From IMG/VR virus record IMGVR_UViG_3300022225_000005, positions 1-24,607 of that record: DNA of 24,607 bases; one strand, given 5' to 3'. Origin of the DNA: a virus. Within the stretch, counting starts at the first letter, position 1; every line of letters begins with the position of its first letter. The notes beneath the pieces were generated by a model, which worked only from the letters and a program-made list of their open reading frames with translations, was not told the DNA's origin and ran no database searches. Positions 14,301-20,559 of this stretch are shown here, in pieces. A program made the position numbers and the translations under genes.

Positions 14301-15020
14301 GAAATTAAGTTCATTCACCATACCTCTGACAGATGATAACTCTTTAATAAGTTCCATCGTAGTTGAAGGAACAGTTGCAACTGCAACGTGCAATTTAGTT
14401 TCGTTAAACTTAGTTCCCCACCACCTATCGTGAAAATGTATTATAGTAGTAAGTGTTGATGTTTCTTTACCGGAACCAGGACACCCACCAATTAATCCTT
14501 TATCTGACATAAAGTCATCACTCAAAAGTGGTCTTAAATAAGGTCTTGCGGTGTATATCACCGATGGTTTGATTAATTCTTGATTAGATAATCTAGTTAT
14601 TGTTTCCAATAATTGTTTTTTTATCTCATCCTCATCAATTTCACTTGCATCAAATTCTAATAGTTCTTGTGAAGAACCACCGAATTTATTTGTAATAACG
14701 CCGTTCCAATTAGGAAAATGTGGCCTAATAAAATCATCAAACTTAGAATTCTCATGAAGCATACCAACTTTCTTAGCTTGGTCGGTCATATCCACACAAA
14801 AAATTATATTTTTCTCTGTAAGTACCCCTCTTAATTTACCGGCGGTATTGTTGATGGCGTATTTAATAGCATCTTCACGTGTGAGTTGAAAAGTTTGACC
14901 AGGTGCTTTAGCCAACATCCATGTTTTTTTAACTGGATGATATATCAACACACCATATACCCACAATCGTTTCAATGAAAACAACGTAGATTGTTTTGTA
15001 TTTGGTTTAAATTTACTCAT
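11298..15020 (-). CDS. SF2 helicase-DNA methyltransferase fusion (type ISP/IIG-like, no nuclease domain seen)
   Basis: A 1240-aa protein counted from ATG 15020. An in-frame TTG at 15038 is less likely because it would nearly abut the predicted transcription start. The N-terminal 170 residues are unassigned and show no obvious PD-ExK nuclease. The SF2 motor has a degenerate Walker A GGCPGSGKE (178-186, Glu instead of Thr/Ser), GEAH in place of DEAH (331-334), TGTPY (360-364) and QIIGRVKR (587-594). An N6-adenine methyltransferase follows: YYPTPLRLFDEM (847-858), motif I LDPVGGRGTSL (874-884), VIIGNPPY (955-962). The C-terminus resembles Eco57I-type target-recognition ends (VPYLDFSQKWTDGKLYEHF). 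Helicase-methylase-TRD order recalls type ISP enzymes such as LlaBIII, which also carry an N-terminal nuclease. It could be self-modifying, a nuclease-free relic or an anti-defence enzyme (inference). Confidence 0.85.
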   Translation of the reverse strand: MSKFKPNTKQSTLFSLKRLWVYGVLIYHPVKKTWMLAKAPGQTFQLTREDAIKYAINNTAGKLRGVLTEKNIIFCVDMTDQAKKVGMLHENSKFDDFIRPHFPNWNGVITNKFGGSSQELLEFDASEIDEDEIKKQLLETITRLSNQELIKPSVIYTARPYLRPLLSDDFMSDKGLIGGCPGSGKETSTLTTIIHFHDRWWGTKFNETKLHVAVATVPSTTMELIKELSSVRGMVNELNFYDYFRIKPYMVRDYEKSYYPILNTEQRVWFRQNVTVVDDVLDIPTYHPKEVVPVLFGSFHDIGMANKHDKITKLKPKYRGLESRIGILSIGEAHKFLSRSDNKMWSHINSLKREFLILITGTPYDYIFNEEEQLYFKPEERVLFTWLDLIREKYKNPNGPFGKYPDTNYYGLPNLKDVIDELKRNVKWESDMNLLTYRKLFTTFDDNGEFTYKDGILFLFKRLFGRNVDTFSNQEEGLSINAAPKLCDLAKRHIIIALPSGQNGHGVGEYVPKLKKILEDSGILSEYKLIEVYEDGDVGDINKLVDSNESKTITLTCTKYLTGTNIPAWGSVVFLKPIGDSVKLFEQIIGRVKRPFDGKSNCGIFIGNIDEVMNIEVSIAEKISMMNGESTSFKEIAISVLDCYNIFVGKNGKWEEIDFPDMPSILEELSVKGNYGVSGCIRELKTPYGFDDMFKTIKRGKEKIDIVDNGGTKAKDINKRTLAKQLRLFTEELNKQKDKDTWYRNMVKKHLAKVRLLCYTNEINTLQEAVSVIENAVQNPRNTENKLILDQIGKGVQWIPHYMLDGTQVDISYINRWIHKINSDNLSLDGVIELLASKELQEEDTAYYPTPLRLFDEMIEKFIEINRIENPMVLDPVGGRGTSLISFIRTYERMGMELDTSNIYYCDINPIWVKIFKKLNNEYSLGIPDENIFCGDVLNPSNKLKKLLDMKEFDVIIGNPPYKNGLHIDIFNTAFDYLKPNGDIIYVQPSTPFINRKPTNENSKTKQIKEIILDYKTKLTLIDGNEIFNAGFFTPLSITHVTKTKDKNIEVIYSHIDDTNVEIKTYNTLDDIFIHGNDIVIRIKDKIFSKMNTTLENYNARNSDYKKYKFYVHLPSISGHIPNHGKLNPDFFQLLYKDDENKFDDVFGDFFERGYNYIGVSNKTEGRNLFEYVKTKFARFCVSLYKINGNLHRGELNSVPYLDFSQKWTDGKLYEHFNLTVEETEFIETYIQNWYERDFR

Positions 15021-15047
15021 TTTAAGTTTTACTTTCAATATCTACTA

Positions 15048-15079
15048 CTAAAGTACAGCAATTATTTGACATACACAAG
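15048..15079 (-). promoter_or_regulatory. promoter-like CTTGTG-N18-TACTTTAG upstream of the helicase-methyltransferase
   Basis: TACTTTAG (15048-15055), followed by TAGTAGA on the coding strand, matches the -7 element at 15534 (TACTTTAGTAGTA). The hexamer 18 nt upstream is CTTGTG, which keeps only the TTG core. It lies 27 nt before ATG 15020. The surrounding 15039-15126 is otherwise empty. Confidence 0.45.
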
Positions 15080-15126
15080 TCTTTTTGTGAAAAGTTATTA
15101 ACAATTTGACAAAAGGAAATATTAAA

Positions 15127-15489
15127 TTATTTTACTGAATACGAAGTTTTTAACTTCCTGTTACCACTAGTTCTTTTCTGAAATGGTCTAAGTGGTGTGT
15201 AATCGTAACCATGTTTTTTCAACATTGCCATCACATCCTCTTTGATTACCAATGAAGTTGCAAGTATTTTAACATTACGTTTCAATACTCTACGAGAATC
15301 ATTACCACGTAGATTCGTAATTACATCACCTACTTTGAATGTTCCACTTTGTGCGTATAGTAACATATTTTCATCTGTAAGAAATACAGATGTTGTGGTT
15401 GGGAAATTATCATAAATACCCCAATCATATTGGGTCTTCCCTGATGGGATATTAATTACACCGATTGGTAACACATATACATCATTCAT
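15127..15489 (-). CDS. 120-aa hypothetical protein
   Basis: ATG at 15489. Unrecognised. The N-terminal 75 residues look beta-rich (VYVLPIGVINIPSG, SVFLTDENMLLYAQSG, TFKVGDVITNLRG) and the C-terminal part is basic (RRVLKRNVKIL, KRTSGNRKLKTS). A nucleic-acid-binding role is possible but unsupported. It has its own well-formed promoter-like element with about 45 nt of A-rich leader containing the repeated string AAACTTA. It sits between the RNR/endonuclease-fragment block and the helicase-methyltransferase. Confidence 0.65.
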   Translation of the reverse strand: MNDVYVLPIGVINIPSGKTQYDWGIYDNFPTTTSVFLTDENMLLYAQSGTFKVGDVITNLRGNDSRRVLKRNVKILATSLVIKEDVMAMLKKHGYDYTPLRPFQKRTSGNRKLKTSYSVK

Positions 15490-15533
15490 ACTTTATAGTT
15501 TTAAGTTTTAAGTTTTATTATCAATTTATACTA

Positions 15534-15565
15534 CTAAAGTACGACTTTTTTTCGAGACTTCCTAA
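15534..15565 (-). promoter_or_regulatory. promoter, TTAGGA-N18-TACTTTAG
   Basis: On the coding strand TTAGGA (15560-15565), exactly 18 nt, TACTTTAG (15534-15541), about 45 nt upstream of the 120-aa gene. Fourth strict copy of the shared promoter architecture. Confidence 0.6.
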
Positions 15566-15576
15566 TAAAAAGTGAC

Positions 15577-15762
15577 TTATTTTAAGTGTTTCCAAATAAA
15601 TTCTTTGGCAATATAATCCACGTTCCACGTACTTATTTTGTAGTTGCGTGCGATTAATCGTTTAGAGAATCCTTGTTTTATTAGTTTCTTAATCTCTATA
15701 ACTTGATTATCTGTTAATTTGGCATTCGGGTGGTTTTCACCACGTAACCTATTATCACTCAT
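15577..15762 (-). CDS. 61-aa helix-turn-helix fragment of homing-endonuclease type
   Basis: It contains GENHPNAKLTDNQVIEI, KKLIKQGFSKRLIARNYKIS and a final W-K-H. The G-x-x-x-x-x-A-K-L-T-x-x-Q-V signature followed by a helix-turn-helix is the DNA-binding tail found at the C-terminus of many HNH homing endonucleases. No catalytic domain is present. It starts 11 nt after the 98-aa NUMOD fragment; both open with MSD. It could be a stand-alone DNA-binding protein, but more likely it is the 3' remnant of a decayed endonuclease inserted behind the RNR gene. Confidence 0.6.
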   Translation of the reverse strand: MSDNRLRGENHPNAKLTDNQVIEIKKLIKQGFSKRLIARNYKISTWNVDYIAKEFIWKHLK

Positions 15763-15773
15763 GATAATATTTT

Positions 15774-16070
15774 TTATGTAATCTCACAAAATTTAAATGT
15801 CCATTCTTTATATGGGCCTCTAACGTAATGTGTATCATTTTTACAATGTTCTCTCACCCGTTGTGGTGCAACTCCAAGTTTGTTAGAAACTTCAACGGCT
15901 GATTCATAAACTGTACTTGTTCCTTCTAAATCAATAACCTCAATACTTCCCAACCATCTACCATTGTTTGATCCTTTTTTACAATCACTCCATTTTTTTA
16001 AATTCTCTGGTGTGTTTATTGTTTTCTTTAATGATGATGATATCCTATCTCGTACAGTTTGGTCACTCAT
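15774..16070 (-). CDS. 98-aa NUMOD-domain protein, homing-endonuclease remnant
   Basis: It begins MSDQTVRDRISSSLKKT with a NUMOD3-like helix. GSNNGRWLGSIEVIDLEG then leads into a NUMOD1-type helix-turn-helix (YESAVEVSNKLGVAPQRVRE, HCKND) and the end W-T-F-K-F. This is the specificity part of GIY-YIG/HNH homing enzymes without a nuclease domain. It lies 47 nt downstream of the RNR C-terminal gene, and the upstream sequence AGGAG about 20 nt before the start is only weakly ribosome-site-like. Together with the 61-aa ORF it probably represents one broken homing endonuclease. Confidence 0.65.
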   Translation of the reverse strand: MSDQTVRDRISSSLKKTINTPENLKKWSDCKKGSNNGRWLGSIEVIDLEGTSTVYESAVEVSNKLGVAPQRVREHCKNDTHYVRGPYKEWTFKFCEIT

Positions 16071-16117
16071 AATTAATTTTGAAGCTTTACTCCTGTTTTG
16101 TTTATATTAATTCTAAA

Positions 16118-16795
16118 CTATTCCAACGCACATGAAGCCCCACTACATGCAAGTTCGGCTGATAACTCAGTTGTATCTTCTGCTTCCACTACTTTGGTTA
16201 AGTCGATACTTTTAAGTTGTGAGTATAATTCTTCGTATTCTTTTTTAGTAATGTCTTCAAACGGCATTTGTTTATACGTACCACCATCGAAAGGAATTAC
16301 GGATATACCGTTATAATGTCGTTTTTCTCGCCACATCCAATCACGTACCAAATCCCATTCATTATCTTTTACCGAAACTGTACATGATACATTATGGTGA
16401 TTTTGTCCTTTTCGGTATCCATTATGTATCCAATTTTCGGATATAAACTTAACACGTTCCAATAAATCTATCGGTGATTCGTGTCTTGTTATCGCTCCCT
16501 TTGGTGCTTGTTGTGGTACTGATATTACCGATTGTTGTTCTGGTCTGAAAAACTCATCCTCAATTAATTTTGGATGTCTTTTCTTTAGATATGGATAAAT
16601 TGATTCATCTTTACCAATTCTCATTCGTCTTATATAGTAGTTATTGTGCCACGCATGTATTCCACTACTTGTACCCAACACTAAACTTGTTGTATTATGT
16701 GAAAGAGTCCCATTTGACATTTGATACATCGGTTTATTTTCTACCTCAATGTCTACTGTGAACGATTGTGTTATTTCTTTTTTCTTGAATTTCAT
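16118..16795 (-). CDS. nrdJ: class II ribonucleotide reductase, C-terminal fragment with C-intein
   Basis: A 225-aa protein. Residues 1-34 are a C-terminal split intein (ending GTLSHN). From Thr35 the RNR resumes with TTSLVLGTSSGIHAWHNNYY, the conserved continuation of KPAG in the large subunit. It ends ELACSGASCALE, a C-x4-C pair like the re-reducing thiols at the C-terminus of adenosylcobalamin RTPR (Cys731/Cys736 in Lactobacillus leichmannii). Its ATG overlaps the stop of the N-terminal gene (ATGA), so both halves should be made in similar amounts. Trans-splicing would give an enzyme of about 626 residues, somewhat shorter than the 739-residue L. leichmannii enzyme. Confidence 0.9.
   Translation of the reverse strand: MKFKKKEITQSFTVDIEVENKPMYQMSNGTLSHNTTSLVLGTSSGIHAWHNNYYIRRMRIGKDESIYPYLKKRHPKLIEDEFFRPEQQSVISVPQQAPKGAITRHESPIDLLERVKFISENWIHNGYRKGQNHHNVSCTVSVKDNEWDLVRDWMWREKRHYNGISVIPFDGGTYKQMPFEDITKKEYEELYSQLKSIDLTKVVEAEDTTELSAELACSGASCALE
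16694..16795 (-). mobile_element. NrdJ split intein, C-terminal half (34 aa)
   Basis: Residues 1-34 of the downstream RNR gene: block F-like FTVDIEVEN, then MSNGTLSHN. The terminal His-Asn is the block G cleavage signature and the +1 residue is Thr. Length fits canonical split-intein C-halves (about 35-47 residues). Confidence 0.85.
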
Positions 16796-18465
16796 TGTAT
16801 CTGTTCCTTTAACTTATTTTTTAGTTCATCTTTATTAGAATGCCAATCATCATCCTCTGTTATATCAATTGCTTGTTTCCAAGTGCCGTCTGACATCATA
16901 AATTTATGATGTGGTGTACATTCAATTATACTACCATCTTCCATTGTAAATTTAACTGTTTCTTCTGTACCATTGATGAATAATTTTGTAATGGAGTTTT
17001 CGTTTCCGTTATCATCATACACTTTAATATCAGTATTCACATCATACCATTCTCGGTACTCATTGAGTTTATCATTAAGTTCTATACCATTTTTCTTAAA
17101 AATATCATATAAACTCATATCACCATCAGTTGTTCGTATTTTAGTAGACGGTATTTGACACCCTGCAGGTTTTACTGATGTTGTTCTTGCCGCTGGGTTT
17201 ATACCAATTATCTCAGCAACACGTTTGTTTTCATCATTTACAACGTGAGTTGCTGAACTATAATCTAATAATAAATTACCCTTTGATGCAATACCTGTCA
17301 TACTAACACCTAGTAGGGCATCCTTTTCAGTAGTTCTAGCCCATACATCACGTAGATAATGAAAATCAGTATAACCACCTTGTAATGTACCTATGAAAGC
17401 GGCTGCCTTTGCACGTTGATTAAAATCTTCTTGACCATTCACACTACTCATGTTAATCTCGGTAAGATTACAAAATTGATTAGATCTTAATGAAATTTCA
17501 GCACAAGGATTTGTACCCCAATCCATATCATTTGTAAAGTATATTCCAGGTTCACCTGCTTTACTAGCTTTCATCCGCTCCCACAAATGATGGAATTTAG
17601 ATTTAGTGATTTTATGTCTAAGTATTACAGCACTGTTATTAGCTCTACCACGTTGTGGATTTCTAATGTACCAGTCACCAATCTTACATGATAACATAGC
17701 AGAATCATTTAGGTTAAACAACGCTATCATTGCCGCCCTACGAATACCACCTGCTAAAACTGCATCAGCGATATGACACATAATGTCATGTGCTTCAAGT
17801 GATGATAAACTTGAGTTATCTTCCTTTTCACGTAACATACCCTCTAATTTAGTAAGAGCCAGTCTAAGTGGTTCAGGACCAGGTGCTCTACCACCTGCCG
17901 TGATTAATAATGCACCCTTTTCTCGGATGTCACTATAATCAAATTGAATATGTGAATTGATTTTACCTGTATATGATTTGAATAGTACCTTAACAGCATC
18001 AGCCCAACCTATAATACTATCTTGTATCACATATTTTCGTTTTCTATCATAATTAGGTTTATGAATTTCAGGCAGGTTTTCAATATGGTGTGTTTGTACA
18101 CTATAACCCACTCCTGTGCCACCTAGTAGAAGAAACATAGTTTCCGAAAAACTGTATATTGAATCTATTGGTAGGAATGCACAATTATAAATTCTTGAAT
18201 TGTTTATCTCAATAGGTCGTCCACCAAACTGCATTGACCTCATTGAGGGTAATACTCTTTTAGTTAATACAAATTTATTATATACATCTTCGATTTCACC
18301 CGCTATCATTGGGTATTTTCTCACATGCATGTCTTTATTTCGGGTCACAATTTCTAACCAATTCTCCCTACGATTTTCCTTCTCTAAATGTCTAGCGTAT
18401 TTGGTGTGTACCACAATATCACTAAGTATTCTTTTATCCAAATCTAATTGATTCGTTGTGTTCAT
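16792..18465 (-). CDS. nrdJ: class II ribonucleotide reductase, N-terminal fragment with N-intein
   Basis: A 557-aa protein; residues 1-435 are RNR and 436-557 are a split-intein N-half. It is adenosylcobalamin-type (monomeric RTPR-like). It has YNCAFLP (Cys95), NPCAEISLRSNQFCNL (Cys321 as thiyl-radical candidate, Glu323, Cys332 as redox partner of Cys95), and the 11-residue Cys-Cys spacing matches C408/C419 of L. leichmannii RTPR. GGTGVGYSVQ fits the specificity region. The RNR part stops at TTSVKPAG, and Cys436 begins the intein. It reduces ribonucleotides for phage DNA synthesis, independent of oxygen but needing host B12. A GIY-YIG endonuclease gene lies just upstream and endonuclease fragments lie downstream. 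Confidence 0.92.
   Translation of the reverse strand: MNTTNQLDLDKRILSDIVVHTKYARHLEKENRRENWLEIVTRNKDMHVRKYPMIAGEIEDVYNKFVLTKRVLPSMRSMQFGGRPIEINNSRIYNCAFLPIDSIYSFSETMFLLLGGTGVGYSVQTHHIENLPEIHKPNYDRKRKYVIQDSIIGWADAVKVLFKSYTGKINSHIQFDYSDIREKGALLITAGGRAPGPEPLRLALTKLEGMLREKEDNSSLSSLEAHDIMCHIADAVLAGGIRRAAMIALFNLNDSAMLSCKIGDWYIRNPQRGRANNSAVILRHKITKSKFHHLWERMKASKAGEPGIYFTNDMDWGTNPCAEISLRSNQFCNLTEINMSSVNGQEDFNQRAKAAAFIGTLQGGYTDFHYLRDVWARTTEKDALLGVSMTGIASKGNLLLDYSSATHVVNDENKRVAEIIGINPAARTTSVKPAGCQIPSTKIRTTDGDMSLYDIFKKNGIELNDKLNEYREWYDVNTDIKVYDDNGNENSITKLFINGTEETVKFTMEDGSIIECTPHHKFMMSDGTWKQAIDITEDDDWHSNKDELKNKLKEQIQ
16795..17160 (-). mobile_element. NrdJ split intein, N-terminal half (122 aa)
   Basis: It starts CQIPSTKIRTTDGDMSLYDI (block A, nucleophile Cys). 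Block B is IIECTPHHKFM (C-T-P-H-H gives the TxxH-type histidine), followed by W-K-Q-A-I-D-I-T-E-D-D-D. Both A and B are on this half, so the break is at the canonical position before block F. The insertion point is KPAG|T in a highly conserved RNR loop. No endonuclease domain or gene lies between the halves. Confidence 0.88.
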
Positions 18466-18495
18466 ATTATATTAGTTGTTTTTTATTTGATTAAT

Positions 18496-19203
18496 TTACT
18501 TTTTCGTATACTCCCAACGATATCCACCGGCAGTTTTGTATCCATATTTTTTTTGGCAACACCCCAATATAGAGTCGCACCTAATCCCTAAGTTTATATA
18601 AGCTTCATTTGCCGAATCCCATTTTTTTATAAAATGTCCATTCAATGAATATTGGTGAACTGTATGTCCAAGTGAACGTCTTATCTTATAAATACTTTCA
18701 TCTGTATGATGTTTATTATACATTCCATTCTTCTCTCCAGTTACCGATTTTGCAATCTTTTGTTTATGTATATCTGATAACTTATTACCCTTACAGTTAG
18801 TATTACCTTTCATCATTTGACTCATATGTTTTTTATATGAATCACTTCTACGTTTTCCTGTATTTGCTACACTAATTTTTTTTCGTGTACTATCACATAT
18901 CGACTCTCCAGGTCGGCGGCCTTCACCACCGACTTTAAGATTCATACATTCTTTTTTAGCAATTTCATTGAGATTTACAATTTCCTCCTCACGTGATTTT
19001 AATTCTTCTCTGGTTTTACAGAATTCTAAGATTTCACGACTGTGGTTTTCTTTACCGTATTTATTTAATGAATATCGTAATCTTCTACCACTACCTAGAT
19101 ATCCATCATCTAAATCATCTGCACTGTGCATTCCTATATAATATTTTCCACTTATTGTATTTGTGGTCTTGTATATGAAATGAAATTGTTTTTCTTTTCT
19201 CAT
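18496..19203 (-). CDS. GIY-YIG homing endonuclease with NUMOD3 and NUMOD1 domains
   Basis: A 235-aa protein from ATG 19203. An in-frame TTG at 19227 lies upstream of the promoter-like motif and is rejected. The N-terminal GIY-YIG domain is FIYKTTNTISGKYYIGMHS, followed by YLGSGRRLRYSLNKYG and a conserved Glu in SREEEIVNLNE. The middle has NUMOD3-like repeats (TRKKISVANTGKR, KQKIAKSVTGEKNGMY), and the C-terminus carries a NUMOD1 helix-turn-helix (VHQYSLNGHFIKKWDSANEA to YRWEY). Domain order is that of T4 Seg/I-TevI-type free-standing enzymes. It lies 30 nt upstream of nrdJ, so the RNR gene is its likely homing target. It has its own TATATTTATA element. Confidence 0.9.
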   Translation of the reverse strand: MRKEKQFHFIYKTTNTISGKYYIGMHSADDLDDGYLGSGRRLRYSLNKYGKENHSREILEFCKTREELKSREEEIVNLNEIAKKECMNLKVGGEGRRPGESICDSTRKKISVANTGKRRSDSYKKHMSQMMKGNTNCKGNKLSDIHKQKIAKSVTGEKNGMYNKHHTDESIYKIRRSLGHTVHQYSLNGHFIKKWDSANEAYINLGIRCDSILGCCQKKYGYKTAGGYRWEYTKK

Positions 19204-19206
19204 ACT

Positions 19207-19232
19207 TATAAATATAAGAAAGTACAAAAAAC
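19207..19232 (-). promoter_or_regulatory. GTTTTTT-N9-TATATTTATA element before the GIY-YIG gene
   Basis: On the coding strand GTTTTTT, GTACTTTCT, TATATTTATA, ending 3 nt before the ATG at 19203. It combines the mobile-gene motif with an internal GTACTTT that resembles the other promoter class. The short distance to the ATG suggests little or no leader. Confidence 0.45.
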
Positions 19233-19244
19233 AACCACATGTTT

Positions 19245-19418
19245 TTAACGAGATTCTGCTACCGATGCTTTACGGTAGTCCGTTATTAGTTTTTTCAATT
19301 CCCCAATAGCCTTACGTGCTTTTGTATTTGAGGCTTTGGTTGTTTTACTATGTTCTACTTCAAATTGATCAAATAATGTCTTAATTTGTTCAAATAATTC
19401 TTCTGATGTTTGTGTCAT
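19245..19418 (-). CDS. 57-aa histone H1-like basic protein
   Basis: ATG at 19418, TAA at 19245-19247. The sequence runs MTQTSEELFEQIKTLFDQFE, EHSKTTKASNTKARKAIGEL and KKLITDYRKASVAESR. The block K-x-x-K-A-x-x-x-x-A-R-K-A-x-x-E-L-K-K-L is the pattern of small histone H1/Hc1-like proteins of Bacteroidota and some phages (family memory). It would coat or compact DNA. It lies between the TSPPY methyltransferase and the GIY-YIG gene. An inverted repeat CTACCG/CGGTAG within its 3' end is part of the coding sequence. The 80 nt upstream hold no clear promoter of either class seen here. Confidence 0.7.
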   Translation of the reverse strand: MTQTSEELFEQIKTLFDQFEVEHSKTTKASNTKARKAIGELKKLITDYRKASVAESR

Positions 19419-19498
19419 AATTTCGTCTTGATTTTCTATTAATTTCTTATTGGTGAATATAACTATTGTTTATTTAAAAATGTATGTACTTTTAACTG

Positions 19499-20557
19499 TT
19501 AATTTTTGATGAAAATGAATATTGGTTCGGTTTTTATTCCCTTACCTGCAACACTAGATAGTGTTAGATAAATAGTATCTTTTAGTCTAAATCCAGTATT
19601 TTCTGATATTTTTTTTGTCTGTTCTTCTATGTTCTTATGTTTCGTAGTATTTGCTATGTTTAATATCATATGACCACCTTTACGTAATCCATGATAACAA
19701 TTATTAATTGTATCTGTTAAAAACCCATTCAGCCACAAATCCTCTGATGGATATTTCAAATATGATTGAGTTGGTTCATCTGAATACTTCTCAGTATCAA
19801 AATATGGTGGTGATGTGAATATCAAATCAACACTTTCATGTTTTGGTTTAAATATCTCAGAACCTAAGTTGTGAAATTCAACGTGTTTATCGTGTAAATT
19901 CAAATCTTTGTTGAGTTTAACAAGACCAGCATATGTTTTAGTAGATGGATCAGTACCGATATAAGTCTTACAATTACTTGATAAAAATCCTAGTAATCGT
20001 CCACCCCAACCCATACTTGGGTCATATATCACACCATTATTACCATATGTATTATATAGATATTTAGCAACCGTTGGTCTAAAATTACTCACCGTTTGGT
20101 TTCCACCATATATCTTAAAATTCTGTCGTAATCTGTTTAGTGTGAACTTTCCATTACCATGTTTCAGTTGCCATACCCACGTTTTTCTAATAATTTCTTT
20201 TAATTTTTCATCACTATTCCAGTACTCTATTGGTGTCATTTTACTTGATCCACACCGAACATCCACCCAATGCGGAAAGTACGACCAGGCCGTTGATAAA
20301 CCATGCATAGTCTGTTCTAGTCTGTTATCAATTAGTAGTGTATTCTCATCAAAGTTGATTAACGATTTTATATCCTTAACTCGTTGATAATGAGGGACAT
20401 CATAGTGTGGAAATCCATGTTTACGGAAGTACTTAAATATTACGTGTAAAGCATGTTTTGTTTCCTTAACTCTTAATATATCATTAGTTATCTTACGATA
20501 TTCCACGTCAAGTTCATCACATTCAATGAATTTATTTAAGATGTTATATTCAATCAT
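19499..20557 (-). CDS. TSPPY-type DNA methyltransferase, second paralogue
   Basis: A 352-aa protein from ATG 20557. Motif I is IYDPSMGWGGRLLGF (about 176-190), then YIGTDPS. Motif IV is VDLIFTSPPYFDTEKY (243-258), followed by TQSYLKYPSEDLW and HMILNIANT. It shares the SMGWG-x-R-L-x-G-F and TSPPYF-x-x-E-x-Y blocks with the 408-aa enzyme at 5282-6508 but is otherwise divergent, indicating an old duplication or separate acquisitions with different specificities. It begins 2 nt after the Dam-like gene's stop, so the two are likely co-translated. An in-frame TTG at 20566 is rejected in favour of ATG. No cognate nuclease is visible. Confidence 0.87.
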   Translation of the reverse strand: MIEYNILNKFIECDELDVEYRKITNDILRVKETKHALHVIFKYFRKHGFPHYDVPHYQRVKDIKSLINFDENTLLIDNRLEQTMHGLSTAWSYFPHWVDVRCGSSKMTPIEYWNSDEKLKEIIRKTWVWQLKHGNGKFTLNRLRQNFKIYGGNQTVSNFRPTVAKYLYNTYGNNGVIYDPSMGWGGRLLGFLSSNCKTYIGTDPSTKTYAGLVKLNKDLNLHDKHVEFHNLGSEIFKPKHESVDLIFTSPPYFDTEKYSDEPTQSYLKYPSEDLWLNGFLTDTINNCYHGLRKGGHMILNIANTTKHKNIEEQTKKISENTGFRLKDTIYLTLSSVAGKGIKTEPIFIFIKN

Positions 20558-20559
20558 TG

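Noticed and set aside
15018-15038. TTG start for the helicase-methyltransferase, adding six residues
   Set aside because: An ATG at 15020 gives MSKFKPN, and the -7 element at 15048-15055 would put the transcription start almost on the TTG. Similar TTG extensions at 19227 and 20566 were rejected for ATG at 19203 and 20557.
19259-19278. Inverted repeat CTACCG/CGGTAG as a terminator
   Set aside because: Short 6-bp stem with an 8-nt loop inside the H1-like coding sequence, and no T-run follows on the coding strand.
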